The notes under the pieces were generated by a model. The model was given only the letters and a program-made list of their open reading frames with translations. It did no database searches and was not told where the DNA came from. Below, one piece after another: positions 23,801 to 34,631 of a stretch of DNA of 64,000 nucleotides. The DNA comes from Avena insularis (lineage: Eukaryota > Streptophyta > Magnoliopsida > Poales > Poaceae): positions 335,589,527 through 335,653,526 of the forward strand of contig CM042693.1 of NCBI GenBank assembly GCA_023614405.1, written 5' to 3'. Position 1 is the stretch's first letter. Each line of letters starts with the position of its first letter. The position numbers were made by a program, and so were the translations under genes.

Positions 23801-25567
23801 TCAACATAAAACAGGGAAACTTAACATTATTGGGATCCATAAACCATGTTTCCCTCTCTCATAATAACTTTCAGTAGCACTTTGAATAAAGTTGACAATA
23901 TAACTGTCACTGGCAACAACTTTATGATCAGAATGAGCATACTTACAGTCACCAAAAAGAGGTCCAAGGTCATAAACTGGATCAATAGAAGCAAGTTGTT
24001 CCATCCTGAAATCTTTATTAGGCAAACTATTTTCACATGGAGCTTTAGCAAATTTGGAAAATTTAAACTCATAAGAATCTTCATCAAACTTAGTTAAAAC
24101 TTTTTCCTTCTTACAATCAATAATAGCTCCACAAGTGTTCAAGAAAGGTCTACCAAAAATGATAGGACAAGTTTTGCTAGCTGCTGAATTAAGCACTAGA
24201 AAATCAGCAGGATACTTAATCTTACCACAGAGAACTTCCACATCTCTTACAATGCCAATGGGGCAAATGGTTTTCTTATTAGCAAGGTGAATAACCACAT
24301 CAATGTCCTCAAGCTCACAAGGACCAATCTCATGCATAATTTCCCTGTAAAGCTCATAAGGAATAGCACTAGAACTAGCACAAATATCACATAAACCATA
24401 GTAGCAATGATCACCAATTTTAACAGAAAGCACATGCACACTAGCTTTTCTAGCTTTACTAGGATGAGAGATAATATTAGAAGCGTCTTCACAGAAGACA
24501 ATATGCTCAATCTCTATATTTCTAGTGACAGTGTCTTTCACAATAGCTACCACAGGTTCAACATTCAATTGCTTATCAGGCTCCACAGTTTTCTTAGTAC
24601 CTTTGTTATTTGCACTAATAATCATAGAATACTCCTTTACCTTAGCTAGGAAAGGAACTTTCTCAACATGAGGTTCAGGCACAATATGATTAGTAGTACA
24701 AACTTCAGAACTTCTGACATGAACATGATTAACAACATCTTTATAAGGAGCATGGTACTTATTCCACTTCTTCTTGGGAATTTCAATGTAAGAGGCAAAG
24801 GCCTTAAAACAGTTGGCAATACTTTGGGAATTAAGACCACACTCATTACTAATATCATGGAAGTCATCAATTCCTATAAAAGATTTAATGCATTCATAAT
24901 CATAGTTTATACCTGACTTTCTTCCTTTATCATTCTCCCAAGCTTCAGTGTTATCTTGAATACGATCTAAGAGATCCCATTTAGCTTCTTCGTTCATACG
25001 TGTGAATGATCCAACACAAGAAGCATCTAGTAAATTTTTATCATGAATAGAAAGTCTAGCATAAAAGTTATTGAGAATAATATTGTTAGGGAGTTCATGA
25101 ATAGGACATTTAAGCATTAGTAACTTCAATCTCCCTCAAGCTTAAGCTGTACTTTCTCCATCAATAGGCCAAAAGTTATATATAAGATTTCTATCCTTAT
25201 GAATCTCACTGGGAGGATAAAATTTAGAGTAAAAGAGAGATGCCATGTCCTCCCATTCCATGGATTGTCCATTCTTCAGCAGCTTATACCATTCTTCAGC
25301 TCTTCCTTTTAAGGATATGGAGAGTAACTTATTCTTCACCTGTTCAGTTGTGATACCTGCACACTTAAACAACCCGCATAATTCATGGATAAAAAGCAAG
25401 TGATCACCGGGATGGACAGTTCCATCCCCTAAATAATAATTATCTATAACACGATTAACAATACTTGTATGTATCTTAAAAGGATCTATCTCAACAGGTG
25501 GTGGTTCATCTACTACCCTAGTAGTGGTAGTAGTTTTTCCAAACAGAAAACCAAGTGGGTTATCCAT
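23801..25567 (-). pseudogene. Gag-protease gene of the minus-strand Gypsy element, one nonsense mutation
   Basis: The frame starts at MDNPLGFLFGK (ATG at 25567). Gag features are in the first part (GRAEEWYKLLKNGQSMEWED, FYSKFYP). A retropepsin-like region is near 24190-24400, with DICASSSAIPYEL where active enzymes have D-[TS]-G-A, and a GRPFLNTCGAIIDC flap/end region. A TAA at 25142-25144 interrupts an otherwise continuous frame; the position reads as glutamine in related elements, consistent with a single C-to-T change. The Gly-to-Cys change at the active site would itself probably inactivate the protease. Confidence 0.78.
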
Positions 25568-25655
25568 ATTGGAAACAAAGTAACAAGCAGTAATAAAATC
25601 AATACTCACAGTAAAAGTTTCCTTTACTAGTTCCACTCTTCAATAGCGCTTCACT

Positions 25656-25672
25656 TCCCGGCAATGGCGCCA
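25656..25672 (-). promoter_or_regulatory. Primer binding site (tRNA-Asp type)
   Basis: Plus-strand TCCCGGCAATGGCGCCA is the complement of TGGCGCCATTGCCGGGA. It lies 11 bp inside the 5' LTR and matches the plant tRNA-Asp 3' end closely. Confidence 0.85.
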
Positions 25673-25683
25673 GAAAATAGTCT

Positions 25684-27192
25684 TGATGACCCACAAGTAT
25701 AGGGGGTGTATCGTAGTACTTTCGATAAATAGGAGTGTCGATCCCAACGAGGTGCACAAGGTCTTTGAATAAAGGGTATGGAGCAGAAATCTCGTGAATA
25801 CTTAGCAAACGAATTTTTAGTGGTTTTCTGATAAGGCAACAAAACAAGGAGCAAGTAATAAAGAACAAACACAGCAAGTGACCAATCCTTTCTTAGCAAA
25901 GGACAAGCTGGTTGAAATACTTATAAGGACCAAATGTTCTCGAGGACACATGGGAATTCTGTCAAGTGCTTTCGCTTCAAATAGCTAAGTACTCTTCTCT
26001 GGTGTTGTGAGTGTTGTGTGGGTGAACCTGTGCTAACATACCGACCTTACTTGGACTAATACATACTTGTGATTAAACCCCCTACAAACATCCGTAACTA
26101 TAGGAAAGTAATTAAGATATAAATCTAACCACAACCTTAAACTCTGAGATCCTACACTTCCTTGTGCAAAGGTGTCCTAACGGGGGTTCAGGTTTCTGTC
26201 ACTCCGGTAACCCCATAATTAGTAGCCAAATACACAATGCATCCCCCTAGTCCCATAAATAGTGAAATATCATGTAGTCGACGTTCACATGACACCACTA
26301 GAAGAATAGCACCACAACTTAAATACTAAACCATTGAATAATAACTCAACACAAATTCACTAATAACAACATGACTTCTCCCATGTCCTCAAGAACACAA
26401 CGAACTACTCACAAGACATCATATGGATCAAGATCAAAGATGATATGGTAATGAATAACAATCTAAATATAAACAATAATCCAATGGTTCCACTCACAAG
26501 CATCAACTACAATAGTAATCAATACCGGGAAAGTTTCCCCTAAGAACTAAAGCAATATCCAACACAATTGTTACAGCGGGATGATGTGGTGATGATGGTG
26601 CTGGTGGAGATGATGGTGTGGATGATGATGATGATGATGATCCCGATGAAGCCTAGCTTGATGATGGTGTTGATGGCGACGGTCTCCCCTCTCCGGGAAG
26701 GAATTCCCTCGGTAGAAATCTGTCTACCGGGAAGATCTTTCTCTCTCGGTGTTTTCCGTCCCCCAAAGACGGCGGAAAGCTATCTGTGGTCGCTCCCCTG
26801 GTCTTAGGGTTTCATAGGGAAGATATAGGCGAAGGGCCGGAGTCGGGAGCCGGGCAAGTGGGCCACACCTGCCCTAGGCGCGGCCTAGGGTGGGCCCGCG
26901 CCTAGGGGGTGTGGGCCTCTTGTGGCCCCTCTTCGCTCCTCCTTCTGGCTTCCTCATTCTTCTGAAGAAATAATATTTTCCCATATTTTTCTGGTATTTT
27001 TCTGATCTTCGCGAAATTGCACCAAAACGCCTTCTTTTCCATCAGAATTCAGACTCCGGCAGTCCATCCTCCAAGAATCATCCAACATGCATAAACGGAT
27101 GAAAAGCCATAAGTAATACCTCATAATAAGACATATATCAATGAATAGAGGTAAATTATGATATAGAATGGTGATGCAAATTGGACATATCA
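25684..27192 (-). repeat. 5' LTR of the minus-strand Gypsy element
   Basis: 1509 bp, from TGATGACCCACAAG to GGACATATCA on the plus strand, followed by the target duplication CGTAC. It includes a GATGATGATGAT microsatellite near 26620, longer than in the other LTR. Confidence 0.92.
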
Positions 27193-27948
27193 CGTACCCA
27201 TGTTTTTCTGGCAGTTTGGTTTCAGAAGGAGCGATGTGAAGCTCTTCTATCTGCTACCAGCATGTGTCATGTCTTCGACAATCCATGGTGAAGTCAGATG
27301 CGGAAAATATCATGAAAGCAGAAACATGAGGGCTAGTGATGGTGATTGGAGTCTTTGTAGCGATGGAAACTGGTCGAGTGATATGTGGCTCGCGGCAACG
27401 ACTGTTTGTGGGAGCGATAACACAGGAGGAGTTCATGTCCTACCTTGCAGGGTGAAGATCCGAGTTCTGACCTTAATTGGTTGTGTCGGGCAATGGACTT
27501 GTTGAAAGCATTGTCTTGTGAGCGAGGACTTTCTTAAACGTGAAAACCTATGATCTTTGATTGGGTGACAACGCAGGGTGAAGATCCGAGGTCTGACCTT
27601 AATTGGTTGTGTCGGGTAATGGACTTGTTGAAAGCATTGTCTTGTGAACGGGGACTTTCTCCAAGGTGAAAACCTATGATCTTTGATCGGGTGACAACGG
27701 CGCATACGTACTGTTTTCTTCTTGAAGGCGTCATTATTGGAGTGGTTGGACTTCTGGTGTTATTCTAATGGTGTTAATGTCATTGCTGCAAGAAATAGTT
27801 TCACTATAGCGGGACTTATTATTTTTTGTAATTTTTTTTCTGGATTGCGTGCATCCGTAATACTGTTAGGGCATGCGTTGTTGCATAGGCTGGGTGTAAT
27901 TGGTATCTCTATGATATTAATATATGCTCTTTTTCCAAACAAAAAAAA
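27193..27948 (+). mobile_element. LINE-like relic, right part with A-rich end
   Basis: This continues the sequence interrupted at 4595. It ends CTTTTTCCAAACAAAAAAAA, as in a non-LTR element with a short poly-A tail. It contains a tandem 125-bp duplication. No enzyme motif is visible, so the class call is tentative. Confidence 0.45.
27450..27699 (+). repeat. Tandem duplication, 125 bp x 2
   Basis: Two consecutive units start GGGTGAAGATCCGAG at 27450 and 27575, each passing through GACCTTAATTGGTTGTGTCG and ATCTTTGAT. They differ at scattered bases. Confidence 0.85.
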
Positions 27949-28429
27949 TATTTCTCGAGCAGCTACTAGGAAAGGATGTGGAGAAATCATTTAGAATTTT
28001 GCAAATACAATTTGCTATTATTTGTACATTGGCACAATTTTGTGATCAGAAAACGCTTTGGGGATCATGATGGCGTGTGTGACCTTGCACATCATTATTA
28101 CAGAGAACGAGTGTGGCCAAGTTTTGGATCATCGCCTCATAGGCATGGATCGAGTCTGGCGCTTCCTTAAATTTACCATGAAATTAGAGATGCAGACTCA
28201 CTCATCAATATCTTAAAAGAATATCTCACGGGAGAGTGGTGAAAGTGGAATGGACAACAAAGTCATTGAGTTCGTATTTCGGTTTCTATGTTTCATATTT
28301 TGGTTTCCATAAACTTTCTAATTTGATGCATTAGCTTCTAGTTTGAATGATGAACATTGTGTTGTAGTAATTATGTACTCTGTTTTCTTAATTTGTGGAA
28401 CTTTATTTGTCAATTGAATTAGAGCTCGT
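27949..28429. other. Intergenic, nothing recognised
   Basis: AT-rich DNA with only short frames and no repeat ends that I can identify. Confidence 0.5.
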
Positions 28430-28690
28430 TTGATATTCATCATTTGGACATGAAATTCTGGAATTCATTTTACAATTTCATCTCTATAATGTTTGGTTGG
28501 CACAGAATTGGGATGTCATTTCATTTGGCAAATCTATTAAAATATCCCCATGTGTAAACCTGATTCCTATCTCAGACCCGTCATTTTCAAACTCTGGTGA
28601 TAGCCAAACATATGGATGTATTTGGAATCATAATATAAATGAAATGAATACTAAATGAAATGAATACCTAGATGCCAAACGACTTCTTAA
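28430..28690. mobile_element. Possible hAT-like MITE
   Basis: The ends GAGCTCGTTTGATATTCATC and CTAGATGCCAAACGACTTCT form an imperfect inverted pair (core TCGTTTG/CAAACGA). The interior is AT-rich and non-coding. No clear 8-bp target duplication was found, so both class and borders are tentative. Confidence 0.35.
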
Positions 28691-30060
28691 TTATATGCCT
28701 AAAAACCATACAGAACGACCCCGTTTATGATGAAAACCGGGTAAAAAAACCGCACAAACATCGGAGCCTCATCGCCCACACGACATCAGACTACCGACAC
28801 ACTAAAAACACACACCCAAATCCAAAGCCGCTCGCTTCCCGCTTCGAGGCGAAGCGGCGTGAGCTGGCGTGGACATGTTGCAGCCCAAGCTACACACAGC
28901 GGCCACCCGCAGACCACGGACGTCATGCCAAAAGATCCGGGACCGCCGCCCAACGTGCCAGTCAAACCGACCGTTTGATAGCGTCGACCGGGCCGACAAG
29001 CTCGCTGCCCTCGCAACACCAGCACACCACCCATGCCTTGCTAGACCACAACCACACCTCATGGAGTCGTCGCAGCAAGGCCTTCCGAGGCCGCCGCCTC
29101 GACGCATGTCCACCGTCCGGAGCCGCCACCCCGGCAACCACAACCCTCGACTACAAGGCCAACTCGCATAGCTACCACGCACCTGCCACACCCAAGTGTC
29201 GAGGACTCCAAAGGCGGCGCCTTCAAGAAGGTAACGACACAGGGTGTCGCCGCCGCCCACTCCGGAGGAGCTAAGGCTTTCGCCCGGAAATCATAGGAAA
29301 CTCGCGACGGCAGGAGCTCCTCGATGATGCCTTCAAGAAGGAAAACGGCTCCGAAGGGCACCGCCATCATCGGCACCGACCAGAGTCGGTGCGAAGCTTT
29401 CGCCTGGAGTGCCATTCCCGTCAGGCCAAGAGAGGCCCAGCAGCAAGGCGCAAACAGCCGAGCACGAGCCTCGCAGCCAACCACCAACGCTCCCAGCTCG
29501 CCGAATCTACACGGCATGGCCGCATCGCTGCAAGCCTCGTTTGAGGGCCCGATGACCCGGTCGCAGGCCCGTCGAAGCCCAGATCAGGCCCTGACAGTTG
29601 CATCCCCGCGCATCCATCCTAACCCGCATTTATGTGCGCCGGCGAGTGCCAGTCTCGTCGAAGATCTGCGCCCCGACGCGCCGCCAAGCTCGTCGAGCAT
29701 CACCGCCCAGCCCAGACCCGCGCTGAACCTCGACAGCGGAAGAGGAGAGCCCGCCTCCGCGTCGCCCAGTATTGCCGCGCAGCACCACCCGCTCGCCTGC
29801 GCGCTTGCGCACAGCCACCGCTCGCCGCTAGCTCGCGCGCTTGCGCCGCCCCGCGCCACCGCTAGGCAGGCTGCCCCGCTCAGAACGCCTCGCGAACGGG
29901 GAAGGAGGGCCCGCCGCCGCCGACGCCGTTCGGGCTTTGCCCGGCGGCGCTTGCCGGCGGCGGCGGCAGGGAGGAGGGCAGGGTAAGGCCGGGGAAGGAG
30001 GGTTGGGGTGCTCCCGGGCCGCCCGCGGGGTGGGCGACACGAGAGGTCTCAGTGGTTCCA
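28691..30060. other. GC-rich repeat-like region with spurious frames
   Basis: About 1.3 kb of GC-rich, Arg/Pro/Ser/Ala-coding sequence has overlapping open frames on both strands and no codon-use preference for one frame. Repeated motifs such as CCTTCAAGAAGG occur at about 29223 and 29331. No domain is recognised. It may be part of a non-LTR element or another unclassified repeat; I do not call a gene here. Confidence 0.45.
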
Positions 30061-31120
30061 CATACTCCATTCATCGATCCAGGCATCTAAACAAAATTTC
30101 AGGCTTGACAACACAAATTGGGGCGACCTGCTCCTCGATCGCAACTCTGTCAGTCACCATAATACGTTCCATTTGAGATAATATCTTCGTGCAACTCGAT
30201 ACCTCGAAGTGACTGGGTATGCAACATGGAGCTCAATCTGCAATGCATCAACTGTCCATGTAAGTAGCCAATGAAACATACCATTCTGCTGCCAGCCGGC
30301 CACGGTTATCTGACCGAACTGACATGGCAAAATGTCTCCACGGTTGCTTTCTATACCTTGGCTTGGCAACATAAGGTACTGAATATTTGAGCTCAGGAGA
30401 GAATACTGAATATCATTCCATCACCTGTTCATCATGCCGAGTATCGCAAGGCCATACCAGGTAACAGGAAAACAAAGTAGTTAGAACACATATAGTTACC
30501 CACTCACTAAGTATTGAAACAAGATAGTAGATAGTTTTCAGTACTTTTCACCTAAACTGACATGCTACGTTGGTTAGAGGTCATCAGGGATCATACCTTG
30601 GTGACAAAATTACAAAGTTCCTCCAACCAGCGCATGACCAGCACTGTCCATAGATCACTGTTGATCAAGGCTTCCTCCCATCACATGAGATGGCAAATGT
30701 GCTCCTCTTTGCACATCCTCCCATCCTCCAATGTCAGCACTCACGAGTGAAATGCGAGGCCAAAATATGGCAATCACCAACAAACATATTATTTGGAGCA
30801 GTGCTTCAGTAGTACCTCCACAAATTACTGCTGATCATGGCTTCCATCACATGGGATAGGATATGTACTCTTCGTGCATTCTCCATCCCTCTCATCTCAG
30901 CATTCACGAGTAAAATGCAGAGCCCTTAATAATGGCAATCACCAACAAGCATATTCTTTCAGGCAGTACTTAAGGCAGTAGGCCTAGTGGCTGCCTGGCT
31001 GGGTGGCCACACCCAGTCATAACAATGCTTTTCAATATTTGTTTGCACTCTGCATTGCATTAGCATTGTTTTGTTGTCAACTGCAGATTCCATCAGGAAT
31101 ATTTCACATCTACTACGCAG
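30061..31120 (-). other. Region downstream of the PPR gene
   Basis: No coding frame is evident. It includes the 3' flank and probable 3' UTR of the PPR gene and a diverged tandem duplication. Confidence 0.5.
30628..30975. repeat. Diverged tandem duplication, about 170 bp x 2
   Basis: Unit 1 (about 30632-30800) and unit 2 (about 30812-30975) share TGATCA-GGCTTCC, ATCACATG-GAT, CACGAGT-AAATGC and ATGGCAATCACCAACAA in the same order. The units differ by indels and substitutions, so the duplication is old. Confidence 0.75.
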
Positions 31121-33628
31121 TCACCAATAATCCCCACATGAACAAGAACCATCTCTGAAGTGGTGGAAACGGTTAGAATCCCGCAGTATGATTACCCTGC
31201 CCTCAATTGCAGAGATATACTTGAAAGCATCATGACAATCTCCGCATACTCTGAGGTTTTTTATCACTCGGATAGGCCTCCCAGGAGGAATGTTTAGAAT
31301 ACCATAAGCAACAGCAAGCTTCTCGCTATGATACTTTAGACTGTTCTCCTTCTCTTCGTCCTCCACATCATGTAAAACCATTTCTGTAGCTGATACATAG
31401 CCAGCTTTCTTCATCCTCATGTCAAGGTATTTCAGGAAAGCATATATCTTTTCCTTCTCAGGGTGCACAAAGTCACCGACTGAGAAAGTGTGCACTTTGT
31501 TCTGTACCTCCATCCAACTGAATCCAGGCACTTTCTTCACACCTCGCTCCTCCATCATAACTCTCATCTCCCCCGCATCACGCCATTTACCAGAAGATGC
31601 ATATATATTTGAAAGCAAGACATACATGCCAGCATTTTTAGGCTCCAACTCAAATATTTTCTCAGCTGCAATCCTGCCAAGTTCGGGATTGCGGTGAATC
31701 CTACTTGCACCAAGCAATGCACCCCACATGGTAGCGTCTGGCTCAAATGGCATATCCTTCATAAGGCCCTGTGCTTCATCCAATCGTCCAGCCCGTCCAA
31801 GAAGGTCTATCATACAAGTGTAATGTTCAGGTTTTGCTGTCACACCAAAATCGCGGTGCATCGAATAAAAGTACGAAATGCCTTTCTCGACCAAGCCAGA
31901 ATGACTACAAGCTGCAAGTACTCCAACCTGAAAGCAGAAATAACCAAAAAACATAAGCAAAGTACAATGGAACAACTATATTTGTTCATTACTCTTACAT
32001 TCTTACTAAACTACGCCAACTGCCAACTTACTGATAAATTTCCTGCAAATGTTTTACCAAAATAAAGTGAAATCGATGGTAAAGTATCAATATCATTGGT
32101 TTCTTAGCGCACTAATTGCACACAAATCAACTTTTCCAACAAACATTCTAAAAAAACAAAGTTCAAGGAAGGACGTTCTTACTAGAGTAATATTATCTGG
32201 CTTGGTGGATGTCGTCCTCATCATATCAAACACCTCAAGTGCCTCCTTGCCAAAACCGTGACGTGCATAACCCGCAATCACAGTATTCCATGAAACTGCA
32301 TCCCTCTCATCCATCTCCTCAAATGCATTGCGAGCATCCTCCATGTTCCCGCATTTGAAGTACATAGCTAAAAGTGCATTCCCAACAAACCTGCCCAAAC
32401 CATATCCAGCTTTAATCAACCTCCCATGCAGCTGCATTCCACACTCAAGTGCAGCAATGTCAGCGCACGTGCTCAACAAACATGCGAATGCTGACCTATT
32501 GACCCACTCGCCACACCGCCCCATTTTGATGAAGAGCTGCAGGGTTTCCTCACTCAAACCACCTTGTGCATACGCAGCCAACATTGCAGCCCATGAGACT
32601 ACATCTTTCTGGGGCATCATGTCGAAAACTGCCCTTGCCTCATCCAACATCCCTGCCTGAGCATACCCTGTCAACATTGTGTTCCATGACGCCACATCCC
32701 TGCAGGGCATCATGTCAAACAGATCCTTTGCTTTCTCCATCATCCCCCGCTGTACATATGCTGCCACCATTGCATTCCAAGACACTGCGTTCCTCTCGGG
32801 CATGGCATCAAACACCACCCGGGCATCCTCCAGCATTCCATTTTGTGCATACCCAGACACTACTGCTGTCCATGTGAACACATCCCGCACGGGTGCCATG
32901 TCGAACAGACGTCTTGCCTCCACCATATCCCCTCCCCTAGCATACCCTGACACCATAATATTCCAAGAAACAGCATCTCTTTGTGGCATCCTATTGAAAA
33001 TCTCCAGCGCTTCTGCCATCCGTCCTAGATGCACATAACCAGCCATCAAGGCGTTCCAAGAAATGGCATCCCACTCTGTCCTTGAACTAAACAACTCCCT
33101 TGCTTCTTGAATCCTTCCATTCCGGACATAAGCAGCAAGCATGCCGTTCCATGAGACAGCATCCTTCTCCGGGGCAAGGTCAAAGTATTTCCGCGCAAGA
33201 GAGACGAGTCCATTGTTTGCATGAGACGAGATCATGACGTTGTAAGACACAGGGTCCTTCACGGGCATTTCGTCGAACAGGCTACGGGCGTCAGCGAGGG
33301 ACGACGAGGTCGCCAGGGCGTGAAGGAGAGTGTTGTAGGAGAAGGTGTCCGGTCGTGGGATGGAGCGGAAGAGGGATAGCGCGACCGGGAGGCGTCTGTT
33401 GGAGGCGTACCCGGCGAGCATGGCGTTGTAGGTGGAGGTGGAGCGGCAGGGCATGCCGTCGAATATGCGCTCGGCATCGCCAACGCGGCCGGCGCGCATG
33501 TGGGCCGTGATGGCCTTGTTGCGCCGAATCACATCCGCGTCGATCTTCCCGGAGCAGGCCTCCCCGGCGGCTGGGGGACGGTGGCTTCTCTGCCGCGCGG
33601 CGGCGCGGAGATGGCGGGAAGGGAGCAT
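31121..33628 (-). CDS. DYW-class pentatricopeptide repeat protein (At4g02750-like)
   Basis: There are two coding exons, 33628-32183 and 31927-31121, separated by a 255-bp GT..AG intron in phase 0, giving 750 residues. The N-terminus is Arg/Ala-rich, fitting an organelle transit peptide. From about residue 35 it is an almost continuous array of PPR motifs (signatures such as DAVSWN, MLAGYA, EARxLFDxMP). An E-domain and a complete DYW domain follow, with HSEK and CGDCH zinc/deaminase residues and the C-terminal DYW triplet. DYW proteins of the PLS class bind organellar RNA and mediate C-to-U editing; the target transcript cannot be told from sequence. No frame damage is seen. The start is the first ATG after an in-frame region lacking PPR character. 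Orthology to At4g02750 is by general resemblance. Confidence 0.93.
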
Positions 33629-33639
33629 CGTTGATTTTT

Positions 33640-34475
33640 TTGAGCGTGGTAGAGTGTTTCGTTGAGATTTCAGAATGAGTTCAACCTCGGGCAAATGACT
33701 CGATTGAACTACTTTTTCATTTTCTATACTCCTTCCCTTCCAATTCACATAAACATTATTTTGTCCTAAATATTTTTTTAACAAAGTCTATAGAAAAATA
33801 CATTAATATCTACAATATCAAATATATACATGACGCAATATTTGTTTATGATGGAATTAAAAAACTTTGATCATTTTAAAATAAATACGGTAGAAAAAAC
33901 CCTGCAACAATTTCCTTTTTTGAAATAAATAAGACCAAAATTCTGAGTTCGTGAGGACTTCAACGGTTTGTACATCTACTTTCCTACCAAGTAGTTCACT
34001 TCTTACTAAAAAAAACTTTGATAAAGCTTTTGAGTTTAAACAAGCTTAATTAAACCTCGGAAAGTTTAGCTTCGATTTATTTGCAACCTGAGATAATTTT
34101 CTCCTTAAAGCTAGCATGTCACATGAGCCAAAGTTGTTCGAATCAAACTGGTATTCCCTTTGTCAGTACATTACCGCACACACATTTTAAAGTTAAAGTT
34201 TGACAAAACGAGAACACCAAATGTGGGGGGAATTACTTGTATTAGTCATGCGTGTGCCCCTAGGTCGTCATTTTGAACTATATAAAATAAATTATATAAC
34301 ATAACTATTATACTTTTAAAAGTATAACATTCAAAGATTTTGATGATATATTTTTTACAATATATATACCTCATCTAAAGTTGGTCAAACATGTGACCTA
34401 GAACTGCGCACATGACTAATACACCGGGGTAGAGGACTAATACACCGGGGCAGAGGGAGTAGTTCCGATTATTTA
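33640..34475. other. AT-rich intergenic DNA with MITE traces
   Basis: Upstream of the PPR gene. ACTCCTTCCCTTCCAATTCA at about 33728 resembles a Stowaway terminus. At 34413-34455 a 21-bp unit (GACTAATACACCGGGG-AGAG) is repeated twice. No gene is seen. Confidence 0.45.
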
Positions 34476-34631
34476 GAGCAAGTACAATAAGCTTATATAA
34501 ACATGCTATAAGGCTTTAAATAATATATTTAAGATAATGTGGAGGAGGAAGAAGTGGAGAGAGAAAATTAGTGGCCTCTCATGCAAAAGCCAGCTATAGC
34601 ACGTGCTCCTAGGCACTTTGTGTGAGTGTAA

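Larger units (their letters stand above)
4596..27192 (-). mobile_element. Gypsy LTR retrotransposon, minus strand, with nested insertions
   Basis: Two LTRs in the same orientation (4596-5600 continued at 19826-20319, and 25684-27192) bound the element. Both start TGATGACCCACAAGTATA on the plus strand and end in TATCA. A perfect duplication CGTAC lies at 4591-4595 and 27193-27197. The polypurine tract and tRNA-Asp primer site show it runs right to left. The internal part (20320-25683) encodes Gag, a degenerate protease and one small extra frame, but no reverse transcriptase, RNase H or integrase. It is therefore a non-autonomous Gypsy element. A family name is not assigned. Confidence 0.9.

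Noticed and set aside
28672..29986. Several overlapping frames of 150-220 codons on both strands
   Set aside because: GC-rich composition removes stops in all frames. No domain, no preferred frame, and the sequence looks repeat-like.
32566..33038. Plus-strand frames over 100 codons
   Set aside because: These are shadows of the PPR array on the minus strand, whose repeated codons leave the other strand open.
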